Shown one piece after another: positions 6,350 to 14,747 of a stretch of DNA of 26,885 nucleotides (within the stretch, counting starts at the first letter, position 1; the number at the start of each line of letters is the position of its first letter). The position numbers and the translations under genes were made by a program. The stretch comes from HGM04593 sp045612305 (GTDB lineage Bacteria > Bacteroidota > Bacteroidia > Bacteroidales > Bacteroidaceae). The stretch lies in assembly GCA_045612305.1 (NCBI GenBank), contig JAZKYU010000004.1:1-26885 (forward strand). The letters are read 5' to 3'. The notes under the pieces were generated by a model. The model was not told the DNA's origin and searched no databases. It worked only from the letters and a program-made list of their open reading frames with translations.

Positions 6350-8404
6350 ATGAAAATAAAGAAAATACCAGGCAAGTACCTGAAGTTTGTTTTTCAAGCT
6401 ATGATGGCCATAACGTGCATAACACTTGTTATCTACTTTATGCCACGTAACAATGTCTTCAACTACACATACAGCGAGTCGGCGCCGTGGAACTACGGGC
6501 AAATTATAGCCCCCTTCAACTTCCCCATATACAAGAGCAACGAGCAGCTGCAGAGGGAGAAAGACAGCATAGCCGACAACTTCGAGTTGTTCTTCACAAA
6601 AGACTCTGCAGTTGTGGTTAAGCCTTTGCGCCAGCTAAAGGCACGCTTCTACAGCAACGCAAGCGACGAGGTGCCCGCTGACGCATACATAAGATACTAC
6701 AACACGCTCATAAAACTTTACAACAACGGCATAGTATCGCCCGCCGACAAAGAGCGCATAGAAAAGAGCAAGGCCAGCACCATAAACATCATAAGCAGCA
6801 ACATCGCAACGAACTGCAACAAAAACACCCTGCTCTCCACAACCGAGGCCTACAAAAAACTCATCGCAGCCGACACCATACCGCAAAACATCATCGCAGC
6901 CTACCGCTTGGGCGACCTTATCACCCCCAACGTAGCCTACGACTCTGTAAAGTCGGCACAGCTGTTGAGCGAAGAGATAAACAGACTGCCTTTGAGCAGT
7001 GGTCTTGTGCAAAACGGACAGAAGATTGTGAGCCGTGGTGACATTATAGACTCCAACACATACCAAATTCTCAAGTCGTACCAGTTTGAGATGAGCAAAC
7101 GCCAGGACAACAACTACAAAAGCGCCACAATGTTGCTGGGACAAATATTCTTCGTCCTCATCACCTTTGCCCTGATGCTCTCCTACATATACATCTACAA
7201 CCCCGACATAAAAAACAGCAACAACAAGTTCATACTTGTTATACTCTCAATCACCATCTTCCCCATAATCGTGGGATTGATGATGCAGGCACGCTTCAGC
7301 AACGTATTTATGCTACCCTTTGCTCTTGTGCCTATGATGCTGTGCCTCTTTACCAACCCGCGCACAGCCTTCTTCACCCACACAATAAACATAGTACTGT
7401 GCTCAATAATGCTCAACGCCCCCTACGAGTTTGTACTACTGCAAATTATGGCCGGCTTTGCTGCAATATTGAGTTTAAAGGAGCTCTCGTCGCGCTCGCA
7501 GATGTTCCGCACAGCCTTCATCGTGCTTGCCACATACTGCCTCACCTTCTTCTGCTACGAGCTCATTGTTGAGAACGACATAACAAAGATGAATCTCATA
7601 ATGTACTTCTATTTTATCATAAGCGCTATGCTCATGCTTTTTGCCTACCCGCTTATGTTTATCATAGAGAAGTTGCTAGGTTTCGTGTCAAACATAACCC
7701 TCATAGAGCTTTCAAACCTCAACAACAACCTCTTGCAGAAGCTCTCGCAGGAGGCCCCAGGCACCTTCCAGCACTCCATGCAGGTGGGCAACTTGGCTGC
7801 AGAAGCCGCCCGTGCTGTGGGCGCAAACAGCCTCGAGGTGCGCACCGGCGCTCTGTACCACGATATAGGTAAAACCACAAACCCCATATACTTTACCGAA
7901 AACCAGAGCGGTGGCATAAGCCCGCACAAAGCCCTCTCGCCGCAAGAGAGCGCAAGCGTCATCATAAAGCACGTTACCGACGGCCTTTCTATAGCCGAGC
8001 ACAACCACCTGCCAAAGAAGATAAAAGACTTCATAGCAACGCATCACGGGTTATCGAAAACAACATATTTCTACATCACATACAAAAACGAGCACCCCGA
8101 CGAGGTTATCGACGACGCGCTCTTCACCTACCCCGGCCCCAAGCCCACCACCATAGAGCAGGGTATACTAATGATGGCCGACTGCGTGGAAGCCGCCTCG
8201 CACAGCATAACAGAGTACACTGCCGCAAACATAGAGCAGCTTGTTAACAAAATAATAGACAGCAAGATAGCCGATGGCGAGCTGGAGCTATGCCCGCTCA
8301 CTTTCCAAGACATACACGAGATTAAAGAGGTGTTCAAAACCCGTCTTAAAGCAATATACCACACTCGCATAAGCTACCCCGACGAGAAAAAAGCCAAACA
8401 ATAA
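6350..8404 (+). CDS. 7TM-HD family membrane phosphohydrolase (PgpH-like cyclic-di-AMP phosphodiesterase)
   Basis: A 684-residue membrane protein of the 7TM-7TMR_HD family. An N-terminal membrane helix (about 10-31) is followed by an extracytoplasmic region (about 32-255). A block of seven membrane helices lies at about 260-440, and a cytoplasmic HD domain at about 455-670. The metal and catalytic residues are visible: H475 in GTFQHSMQVG, H504-D505 in LYHDIGK, THH at 564-566 and D611 in MMADCVEA. The Listeria relative PgpH hydrolyses c-di-AMP. The same substrate here is an inference from family. The start at 6350 is preferred over frame-open codons upstream because a promoter lies at 6269-6298 and the resulting N-terminus is a clean basic-plus-TM anchor. 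The DUF2851 gene follows after 12 nt. Confidence 0.9.
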   Translation: MKIKKIPGKYLKFVFQAMMAITCITLVIYFMPRNNVFNYTYSESAPWNYGQIIAPFNFPIYKSNEQLQREKDSIADNFELFFTKDSAVVVKPLRQLKARFYSNASDEVPADAYIRYYNTLIKLYNNGIVSPADKERIEKSKASTINIISSNIATNCNKNTLLSTTEAYKKLIAADTIPQNIIAAYRLGDLITPNVAYDSVKSAQLLSEEINRLPLSSGLVQNGQKIVSRGDIIDSNTYQILKSYQFEMSKRQDNNYKSATMLLGQIFFVLITFALMLSYIYIYNPDIKNSNNKFILVILSITIFPIIVGLMMQARFSNVFMLPFALVPMMLCLFTNPRTAFFTHTINIVLCSIMLNAPYEFVLLQIMAGFAAILSLKELSSRSQMFRTAFIVLATYCLTFFCYELIVENDITKMNLIMYFYFIISAMLMLFAYPLMFIIEKLLGFVSNITLIELSNLNNNLLQKLSQEAPGTFQHSMQVGNLAAEAARAVGANSLEVRTGALYHDIGKTTNPIYFTENQSGGISPHKALSPQESASVIIKHVTDGLSIAEHNHLPKKIKDFIATHHGLSKTTYFYITYKNEHPDEVIDDALFTYPGPKPTTIEQGILMMADCVEAASHSITEYTAANIEQLVNKIIDSKIADGELELCPLTFQDIHEIKEVFKTRLKAIYHTRISYPDEKKAKQ

Positions 8405-8416
8405 CATCTTTGCGTT

Positions 8417-9643
8417 ATGAAAAACTTCATAAACTACTTGTGGAAAAACGGCCTTGTACCCCGAGAGAAGCTCACAAGCGCATCGGGCGAGCAAGTTGAA
8501 GTTATTGCAACCGGTCAAGAGAGCACTACCGGCACCTTTGCCAACACAAGACTCTCAATCGAAGGCAAAGATGTTTGCGGCACACTTAAATTACAGCCAG
8601 GCGATTGCGACGCTGAGGGCACCATAGCCTCCGAAGATGGCGAGGAGCGCACTTTTTACATAAACGCCAGCCCCACGCCAGAGACTTTAAAAGAGTTTCA
8701 AGAGGTTGCAGCCGGGCGTCACACCCCACCCTGCGAAGGTGTAGCCGCAGCGTTGAGCAGCATAAAGCTACACGACTTTCTCACCCGCCTCCTCGTGGAA
8801 CGCATAGAGGACAAAGCTGCAAGGATAACACAAATATACGAGGCGTGCGACAAACGATGGGACGACACCCTCTTCAAGTTACTTGCACGCAGTTTCGGGT
8901 TTGGCATACAGGGGCGTGCGTTCGAAGAGTGGGCGCTCACGCTCAACCTGCAAGCCTTGGGCAAACACCGCGACAGCCTCGAGCAGATAGAGGCCATAAT
9001 GTTTGGTCAGGCAGGGCTCTTAAACCAAGAGAGCATACCCTCGTATTACCAGAACGACGCCCTAAACAGCGAATATTACCAGCTACTTGTGCGCGAATAC
9101 AAATTCCTGAAAAGCAAGTTCAACCTGCAAGAGATGCAGCACAGTTGCTGGGGAGGTGGCAACGCATCGCCCCACGTACGCATAGCAAGGCTTGCCAAGC
9201 TTTTCCACAGCGAGCGACTAGGCACAACAGCCATAGCAAGCCACAACACCCTGCAAGAGTTACGCAACACCCTGCAGGTGCAACCCGGTCCTTACTGGCA
9301 GCACCACACACAATTTGGCAGCACCACTACAAGCGGCTTGGGCGACCTAAACAACAAACAACTCGACGTGCTCATAATAAATACCGTAGTACCCATGCTA
9401 TACTCCTATGGCAAGCATCGCCACGACAGCAACCTCTGCAACAAGGCCGAAGACTTTCTCTACGAGATAAGTGCCGAGAGCAACAGCATCGTGCGCCGAT
9501 GGACACAACAAGGGCTCTGCATAAACAGCGCGGCCGACTCACAAGCCCTCATACAGCTCAACAACGCATACTGCAAGATGCACCGCTGCACAGAGTGCCG
9601 CTTCGCCCACATCTACTTTAGCAACAAGTTAAGAGAGGCTTAA
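8417..9643 (+). CDS. DUF2851 family protein, N-terminal motif apparently eroded
   Basis: A 408-residue protein that I recognise as DUF2851. Conserved-looking regions are the start INYLWKNGLV, a middle helical part with KLLARSFGFGIQGRAFEEWA and EAIMFGQAGLL, the block YQLLVREYKFLKSKFNL followed by HVRIARLAKLF, and the C-terminal cysteine segment CKMHRCTECRFAHIYF. The biochemical role of the family is unknown. As I recall it, typical members have near residues 60-90 an EIH...SDW...HxH stretch. Here that position reads GTLKLQPGDCDAEGTIAS without these residues, so a site may be lost. The gene is cotranscribed with the 7TM-HD gene 12 nt upstream and is followed by a strong bidirectional terminator. 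Confidence 0.82.
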   Translation: MKNFINYLWKNGLVPREKLTSASGEQVEVIATGQESTTGTFANTRLSIEGKDVCGTLKLQPGDCDAEGTIASEDGEERTFYINASPTPETLKEFQEVAAGRHTPPCEGVAAALSSIKLHDFLTRLLVERIEDKAARITQIYEACDKRWDDTLFKLLARSFGFGIQGRAFEEWALTLNLQALGKHRDSLEQIEAIMFGQAGLLNQESIPSYYQNDALNSEYYQLLVREYKFLKSKFNLQEMQHSCWGGGNASPHVRIARLAKLFHSERLGTTAIASHNTLQELRNTLQVQPGPYWQHHTQFGSTTTSGLGDLNNKQLDVLIINTVVPMLYSYGKHRHDSNLCNKAEDFLYEISAESNSIVRRWTQQGLCINSAADSQALIQLNNAYCKMHRCTECRFAHIYFSNKLREA

Positions 9644-9690
9644 GCCCCCTACACCTTATTATATATAGTATATATAGCAAGTGCAACACA

Positions 9691-9732
9691 CAACAAAACC
9701 GCCTGCCGAAGCTCGGCAGGCGGGTTTGTTTT
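9691..9732. terminator. Strong bidirectional intrinsic terminator
   Basis: The arm CCGCCTGCCGA (9699-9709) pairs perfectly over 11 bp with TCGGCAGGCGG (9713-9723) around an AGC loop. It is flanked by ACAAAA on the left and GTTTGTTTT on the right, so it works in both directions. It sits between the convergent DUF2851 and secDF genes and can stop both transcripts. The remaining A+T-rich stretch at 9655-9680 holds nothing else recognisable. Confidence 0.93.
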
Positions 9733-9751
9733 AACAAGTATGTATCTTCAA

Positions 9752-12718
9752 TTACTTCTTGCCCTTTGTAATAACCTTGTAAGCAAGGGGAGCTGCAACA
9801 AACAACGATGAAAGTGTACCAAACACAACACCAAGTATCATTGCAAACGAGAAGCTGCGTATGCTGTCACCACCAAGGATGAAGATTGCGAGCAACACCA
9901 CCAAAGTACTTATAGAAGTATTTATCGTACGCGCAAGTGTAGTATTCAACGAATCGTTGAAAAGTGAATACTTGTCGCGTTTGGGATAGAGGTAAGCAAA
10001 CTCACGTACACGGTCGAACACAACCACCTTATCGTTGATTGAGTAACCGATAGCGGTGAGGATAGCACCGATGAAAGTTTGGTCAACCTCGAGCGACATA
10101 GGCAACCAGCCGTAGCACAACGAGTAGCAACCAATGATGAGGAACACGTCGCTAGCAAGAGCCACGATAGAGCCTATAGAGTATGCCACGTTGCGGAAAC
10201 GGATGAGGATGTAGATAAATATCGCAATCAAAGCCAAGATAACCGACACAATAGCGCCATCCTTTATATCCTCGGCAATGCTAGGACCAACCTTCTGCGA
10301 GCTGATGATTGAGCCACCGGCACGGTTGTCATAATCGGTAAATGTGTCAAGTGTCAAGCCCTCGCTCAACAAGCCGCCCTCCATAAATGCATCGTAGAGG
10401 AACTTTTCAATCTCGGCATCAACAGTCTCCGATGCGTCTGCAATGCGGTAGTTTGTTGTAATACGGATAGTTTTTCCATCGGTACCAAGTGCGATAGCCT
10501 GAACGTTGTCCTCGGTAATCTTCTCGCGGAGGAGAGCGCGTACAGTCTCAGGCTCAACCTCTTTCTCAAACTGAACAACGAAGTTACGTCCACCAGTGAA
10601 GTCGATGCTCTGGCTCAAGCCACGAACAGCAAACGATGCTACGATAGCCACAAGCGCCACAGCAAAACCGATGCTGTAAGTCTTCGAAATCTTTATAAAG
10701 TCGAAGTTTGTGTCGCGCATCCACTTTTCAGACCACTTTGTAACGAAGGTAAGATTGAGCCACTTACCCTTGCTCATATAGTGCTCGTAAACAACGCGTG
10801 TGAGGAACACTGCGGTAAAGAACGAACAGAGCAAACCGATGATAAGTGTGGTAGCAAAGCCACGGATGGGGCCTGTACCGAAGTTGAACAAAATGATACC
10901 GGTTATAATTGATGTAAAGTTAGAGTCGAAGATAGCCGAGAAAGCGTTCTTGTAACCATCGGCCAAAGCTGCAGCTGTGTTCTTGCCAGCACGCAACTCC
11001 TCTTTTGTACGCTCGTAGATGAGCACGTTAGCATCCACAGCCATACCCAAGGTGAGCACGATACCTGCGATACCCGACATTGTGAGAGCAGCCTGGAACG
11101 AAGCCAACACACCAAGTGTGAAGAAGAGGTTCATCAACAACGCAGCGTTAGCAACTGCACCGGGGATGACACCGTAAACTGCACACATATAAATCATCAA
11201 CAAGATGAAGGCAACCACAAACGACATCATACCCTGGTTGATAGACTCCTGACCAAGTGAAGGACCAACTATATCCTCTTGTACTATGCGCGCAGGCGCG
11301 GGCATCTTACCAGAACGAAGCACGTTGGCCAAGTCTTTTGTAGTCTCTATTGTAAAGTTACCGGTAATCTCAGAACGACCACCAGTAATCTCGTTGTTTA
11401 CCATAGGTGCGCTGTAAACATAACCATCGAGAACGATAGCCACAGCCTTGCCCACGCTAGCCTTTGTCAACTGCGCCCAACGACGTGCACCATCGGTGTT
11501 CATAGCCATAGTTACGCAGGGGCGGCCATACTGGTCGAAAGAGTCTGAAGCCGAAACAACCACGTCTCCCTCGAGAGGAGCACGGCCATTACGCTGCAAA
11601 CACTTAATAGCATAGAGCTCATATATCTGGTTTGTTGTCTCACGGTCTATAGCCTCAACACCCCAGTAAAGACGAAGTTCGCGGGGCATAACGCTCTTAA
11701 ACTCGGGCGAAGCGATGTATGCGTTTATCGCAGCTGTGTCGCTGTAGTGAGCATAACCCACAACAGAGCCTGTTGAGTTAGAGGGAACAAGCTGCAAACG
11801 AGAGAGCAAGGGGTGCTGTTTCTTCATAGCCTCAACATCGGTTGAAGCAGCATCCTCTGTAGCCTCCTCGGCAAGGGGAAGTTCTACATCAGCCTCGGCA
11901 GTTGTTGTTTCAGCTTTAGCCTCAGCAGCAACCTCTGTAGCAGCCTCTGTAGCTTCTGCAGCCTCGGCTACAGCCAACTTTGCATCGAGAGCCGACAAGG
12001 CGGGAATAACCTCAGAAGCGTTGTAAGTATCCCAGAACTCCAAGTTAGCCGAGCCCTGCAACAATTTACGAACACGCTCGGGCTCTTTAACACCGGGGAG
12101 CTCTATCATAATGCGGCCCATAGCGCCCTCGAGAGTCTGAATATTGGGCTGTACCACACCAAAGCGGTCGATACGTGTACGCAACACGTTGAACGAGTTG
12201 TCGATAGCAGCTTGTACCTCCTCGCGGAGCACCTTTACAACCTCGTCGTCGGTCGAGCGGGTTGTAACCTTGTCCTTCAACTGCTGTGTAGCAAAAATTG
12301 AAGCCAAGTTGCCCTCGGGAGCAAGCTTCTTGTATTCATTAACGAAGAGTGTAATAAAATCGCTCTGGCTTGTAACCGATGCTTGACGCGCGGTCTCCAC
12401 TGCCTGATTAAATTTCACATCGCTCTTGTGGTCGGCGAGCGCTTTGACGATGTCGGGCACCGACACCTCCATAATAACGTTCATACCACCCTTAAGGTCC
12501 AAACCAAGACCAATCTCCATCTCGCGGCTCTGCTTCAAGGTGTAAACACCAAGCCAAACCTTCTGGTTTTGCATTGAATCGATGTAGTGCTGTTCACCTT
12601 TAGGATCTTCTGCCGCCTTACCCATATGGTAACTTGTTACAAAAGAAAATGAGAGGTAGAACACGCATACCAATGTAAGCAGTAGCGCAAAAATCTTTAC
12701 AAATCCTTTGTTCTGCAT
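9752..12718 (-). CDS. secDF: Protein translocase SecDF fusion
   Basis: A 988-residue fused SecD-SecF, the proton-motive-force-driven partner of SecYEG that pulls proteins across the inner membrane. The first TM helix is at about 8-28. SecD signature LGLDLKGGMNVIMEV lies at 71-85, the periplasmic P1 domain follows to about 490, and six-helix block one spans about 495-645 with GMAVDANVLIYERTKEELR at 558-576. The SecF half has SIDFTGGRNFVVQFE (704-718) and its helices at about 820-985, with VVVFDRVREF. Fusion in this order is usual for Bacteroidetes. Unusual is an Ala/Glu/Thr-rich low-complexity insert at about 246-297 inside the periplasmic domain. The gene is monocistronic, with a minus-7 element at 12774-12781. 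Confidence 0.96.
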   Translation of the reverse strand: MQNKGFVKIFALLLTLVCVFYLSFSFVTSYHMGKAAEDPKGEQHYIDSMQNQKVWLGVYTLKQSREMEIGLGLDLKGGMNVIMEVSVPDIVKALADHKSDVKFNQAVETARQASVTSQSDFITLFVNEYKKLAPEGNLASIFATQQLKDKVTTRSTDDEVVKVLREEVQAAIDNSFNVLRTRIDRFGVVQPNIQTLEGAMGRIMIELPGVKEPERVRKLLQGSANLEFWDTYNASEVIPALSALDAKLAVAEAAEATEAATEVAAEAKAETTTAEADVELPLAEEATEDAASTDVEAMKKQHPLLSRLQLVPSNSTGSVVGYAHYSDTAAINAYIASPEFKSVMPRELRLYWGVEAIDRETTNQIYELYAIKCLQRNGRAPLEGDVVVSASDSFDQYGRPCVTMAMNTDGARRWAQLTKASVGKAVAIVLDGYVYSAPMVNNEITGGRSEITGNFTIETTKDLANVLRSGKMPAPARIVQEDIVGPSLGQESINQGMMSFVVAFILLMIYMCAVYGVIPGAVANAALLMNLFFTLGVLASFQAALTMSGIAGIVLTLGMAVDANVLIYERTKEELRAGKNTAAALADGYKNAFSAIFDSNFTSIITGIILFNFGTGPIRGFATTLIIGLLCSFFTAVFLTRVVYEHYMSKGKWLNLTFVTKWSEKWMRDTNFDFIKISKTYSIGFAVALVAIVASFAVRGLSQSIDFTGGRNFVVQFEKEVEPETVRALLREKITEDNVQAIALGTDGKTIRITTNYRIADASETVDAEIEKFLYDAFMEGGLLSEGLTLDTFTDYDNRAGGSIISSQKVGPSIAEDIKDGAIVSVILALIAIFIYILIRFRNVAYSIGSIVALASDVFLIIGCYSLCYGWLPMSLEVDQTFIGAILTAIGYSINDKVVVFDRVREFAYLYPKRDKYSLFNDSLNTTLARTINTSISTLVVLLAIFILGGDSIRSFSFAMILGVVFGTLSSLFVAAPLAYKVITKGKK

Positions 12719-12773
12719 TTTAATTTAGTTTTTTATTTTTAAGATTTTATTCGTTTCGCCTTTTAAATGCGCG

Positions 12774-12781
12774 CAAATATA
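12774..12781 (-). promoter_or_regulatory. secDF promoter minus-7 element
   Basis: The minus strand reads TATATTTG followed by CGCG, matching TAnnTTTG, about 55 nt upstream of the secDF ATG. No convincing TTTG minus-33 box is seen. That region is instead occupied by an AT-only palindrome (12793-12812). Confidence 0.6.
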
Positions 12782-12792
12782 GCGTTTTTTTC

Positions 12793-12812
12793 TTAATTAT
12801 TTATATAATTAA
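12793..12812. repeat. AT-rich palindrome upstream of secDF
   Basis: TTAATTAT (12793-12800) and ATAATTAA (12805-12812) are perfect inverted arms around TTAT. The site covers roughly minus-26 to minus-45 of the predicted secDF promoter. It could be an operator or an upstream A+T element, but chance is a serious alternative in such A+T-rich DNA. Confidence 0.4.
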
Positions 12813-12847
12813 CGTTTTTCTTTGCCACAAGAAGGGCAAAATGCGTA

Positions 12848-12882
12848 TAAAAAAGAAGTTCGCACCACCTGGGCGCGAACTT
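12848..12882 (-). terminator. Intrinsic terminator after the rhomboid gene pair
   Basis: On the minus strand AAGTTCGC (12882-12875) pairs with GCGAACTT (12863-12856) around an 11-nt loop that can pair further, and is followed by CTTTTTTAT. It lies just after the stop codon of the downstream rhomboid gene (12894). Confidence 0.88.
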
Positions 12883-12893
12883 TTCATTCACCA

Positions 12894-13784
12894 TCAAGAG
12901 CGCGACGCATCGAACAGACGCCTTTTCTCCTCGTCGGTCAAGGAGCTGTAGCCCCCAGCCTTCACCTTCTCAAGTATGCGGTCTATCTCGGCATCGTTTT
13001 CTTTCTTCTTCGCGTTATACTCGTAGTCGGCGGCGCGGTCGTTCTTGTAGAAATTGAATTTAGGCTTGCTCTTTTTCGGGACGCGTTTAAAGAGCGTTGC
13101 AAAAAAGTCTATCACTCTGTTTATGAACAAAGTAACATCTTTTCCTTTGTTTAACATAAAAGCAAAAAGCCAGCCTGCAAAAGCACCGCCCAAGTGGGCA
13201 AAATTCCCACCGGCGTTCTCCGACGCAAGCAACAGCAGAGAGATTACAACTATCACCACCGCTACGGTCACAAGACGCATAGAGCCCAGCAACATAAGGC
13301 GTACCGTGTAGTTTGGGCTACGCACCGCTGCAGCCACAACCACAGCAAGCACCGAGGCCGAAGCACCAACTAAGGTAGAGTGCTCCACCACGCCCGAAAA
13401 GTATGGGAACAGGTTGTAGGCAAGCACAAAGAAAAGGCCGCCCACGATGCCTCCAAGAATATACACGCCCACAAAGTGACGCACCGAGAAGAAGGAGAGG
13501 AATATTCTACCAAAGCCATAAAGCATGAGCATATTGAACAAAATATGCATCAAGCGTTCGTGCACAAACATATACGTGAGAAGGCTCCAAGGCTGGCAAG
13601 CCAACTGCGACAAAGAGGCCGGCAACTCAAGCCACTGCATAAAGGCAGAAACCTGCATTTTAGCGTTGAACAATGTGGCAAAAACCCCGATGAAAGCGGC
13701 AATTATGTACACCGCAACGTTTGCATATATAAACTTCCCGACTATATTTTCGCGACAGAAAGCCGAATAGATTTTCTTAAACAT
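12894..13784 (-). CDS. Rhomboid family intramembrane serine protease (second of a pair)
   Basis: A 296-residue rhomboid with six or more membrane helices. The catalytic elements are N84 in MHILFNMLML, the nucleophile S142 in VGASASVLAV and H197 in NFAHLGGAFAG. The serine motif reads GASAS rather than the common GASGA, but the Ser-His dyad is intact. Helices end near residue 212. A charged cytoplasmic tail then runs to 296 (RVPKKSKPKFNFYKND ... SLTDEEKRRLFDASRS), a tail I have seen on Bacteroidetes rhomboids. Substrates are unknown. The ATG overlaps the end of the upstream rhomboid gene by 8 nt, implying translational coupling. A terminator follows at 12848-12882. Confidence 0.9.
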   Translation of the reverse strand: MFKKIYSAFCRENIVGKFIYANVAVYIIAAFIGVFATLFNAKMQVSAFMQWLELPASLSQLACQPWSLLTYMFVHERLMHILFNMLMLYGFGRIFLSFFSVRHFVGVYILGGIVGGLFFVLAYNLFPYFSGVVEHSTLVGASASVLAVVVAAAVRSPNYTVRLMLLGSMRLVTVAVVIVVISLLLLASENAGGNFAHLGGAFAGWLFAFMLNKGKDVTLFINRVIDFFATLFKRVPKKSKPKFNFYKNDRAADYEYNAKKKENDAEIDRILEKVKAGGYSSLTDEEKRRLFDASRS

Positions 13785-14457
13785 AAGGCCCGTTTATTTT
13801 ACCCGTTTTACGCCACAAAATTATCATCACAAGACCAAAAAGCATACCACCCAAGTGAGCGAAGTGAGCCACGTTGTCGCTCTGGTTGTTGCTTATACCC
13901 AAGAAGAGTTCCACCACCACAAATATCATCACAAAATACTTTGCTTTTATGGGGAAGGGGAAAGGTATCATAAACATCTTCTCGTTGGGGAACATCATAG
14001 CAAAAGCAAGCAAAAGACCATACACCGCACCCGAGGCGCCCACAGTGTTCCATATATTCAAGTACTGCGACATAGGTATTATCGCGGTACCTATATTCAC
14101 CTGCTCATAGGCCGAAAGATAGAGCTCGTAGTAACCATACTGCACAATCTCCTGTATGAAAGCTGCGCCCACACCTGTTACAAAGTAGTAGATGAGAAAG
14201 CGTTTAGAGCCCCACACCCTCTCGAGCAGGCCACCAAACATATAGAGGGTGAACATATTGAAAAACAAGTGAGTAAAGCCACCGTGCATAAACATATATG
14301 TCACCAACTGATAGGGGTGAAACTCGTCGGCAAAGAAAAAGTGCAGACCTAAATATCCTGCGAGGTCGACACCATACTTTTGGGCAACAATTGTAGCAAG
14401 AAACATCAGCACATTTATCGCCAAAAGATTTTTAACAACCGTAGTAATCTGATTCAT
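13777..14457 (-). CDS. Rhomboid family intramembrane serine protease (first of a pair)
   Basis: A 226-residue compact rhomboid. Six membrane helices surround N67 in FTHLFFNMFTLY, nucleophile S142 in TVGASGAVYGLL and H201 in HFAHLGGMLFG, the complete family dyad with oxyanion Asn. The frame is open further upstream to 14658. ATG 14457 was chosen because it gives the standard short N-terminus MNQITTVVKNLLAINVLMFL and because a consensus promoter lies at 14481-14512, inside the would-be extension. It is the first gene of a two-rhomboid operon with an 8-nt overlap to the next. The role is cleavage of membrane-anchored proteins. The target is unknown. Confidence 0.92.
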   Translation of the reverse strand: MNQITTVVKNLLAINVLMFLATIVAQKYGVDLAGYLGLHFFFADEFHPYQLVTYMFMHGGFTHLFFNMFTLYMFGGLLERVWGSKRFLIYYFVTGVGAAFIQEIVQYGYYELYLSAYEQVNIGTAIIPMSQYLNIWNTVGASGAVYGLLLAFAMMFPNEKMFMIPFPFPIKAKYFVMIFVVVELFLGISNNQSDNVAHFAHLGGMLFGLVMIILWRKTGKINGPYV

Positions 14458-14480
14458 AGAAATAAAATACAAAAACGTCG

Positions 14481-14512
14481 CGAAGATAATACAAACAAGC
14501 GACAGAAACAAA
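14481..14512 (-). promoter_or_regulatory. Promoter of the rhomboid operon
   Basis: On the minus strand TTTG (14512-14509) is followed after 20 nt by TATCTTCG (14488-14481). The transcript would start about 15-20 nt before the chosen ATG at 14457, so the leader is very short. Confidence 0.68.
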
Positions 14513-14668
14513 TAGCACAAGAGAGGGCGCGGCACAAAACAGCACAAACAAGAGGTTTTATATTTTTTTAGCAAACACACTGCCTGCAAAAGCGGCAAAC
14601 ATCGCACTTTTTTAGCCCACAGCAGCACTTTTAGGCGCTGCGCACACAAATAAATCATATATATTTTG

Positions 14669-14676
14669 TATCTTCG
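14669..14676 (+). promoter_or_regulatory. argS operon promoter minus-7 element and leader
   Basis: TATCTTCG at 14669-14676 resembles TAnnTTTG. No clear TTTG lies at minus-33. The leader to the argS ATG (14748) is about 65 nt and contains a small hairpin CTTTGC-TAT-GCAAAG (14699-14713) that is too weak to interpret. Confidence 0.5.
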
Positions 14677-14747
14677 CGCAAAATTAAGACAAGCACCCCT
14701 TTGCTATGCAAAGAGTATAACCTAGAAGGACAAAAAACAGAAAAACA

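Noticed and set aside
8845..9621. 258-residue plus-strand frame overlapping DUF2851
   Set aside because: It is an Arg/Gln/His-rich out-of-frame reading of the DUF2851 gene with no start context.
14458..14658. 67-residue extension of the first rhomboid
   Set aside because: It contains the operon promoter (14481-14512) and is Cys/Leu-rich noise. ATG 14457 gives the standard rhomboid start.
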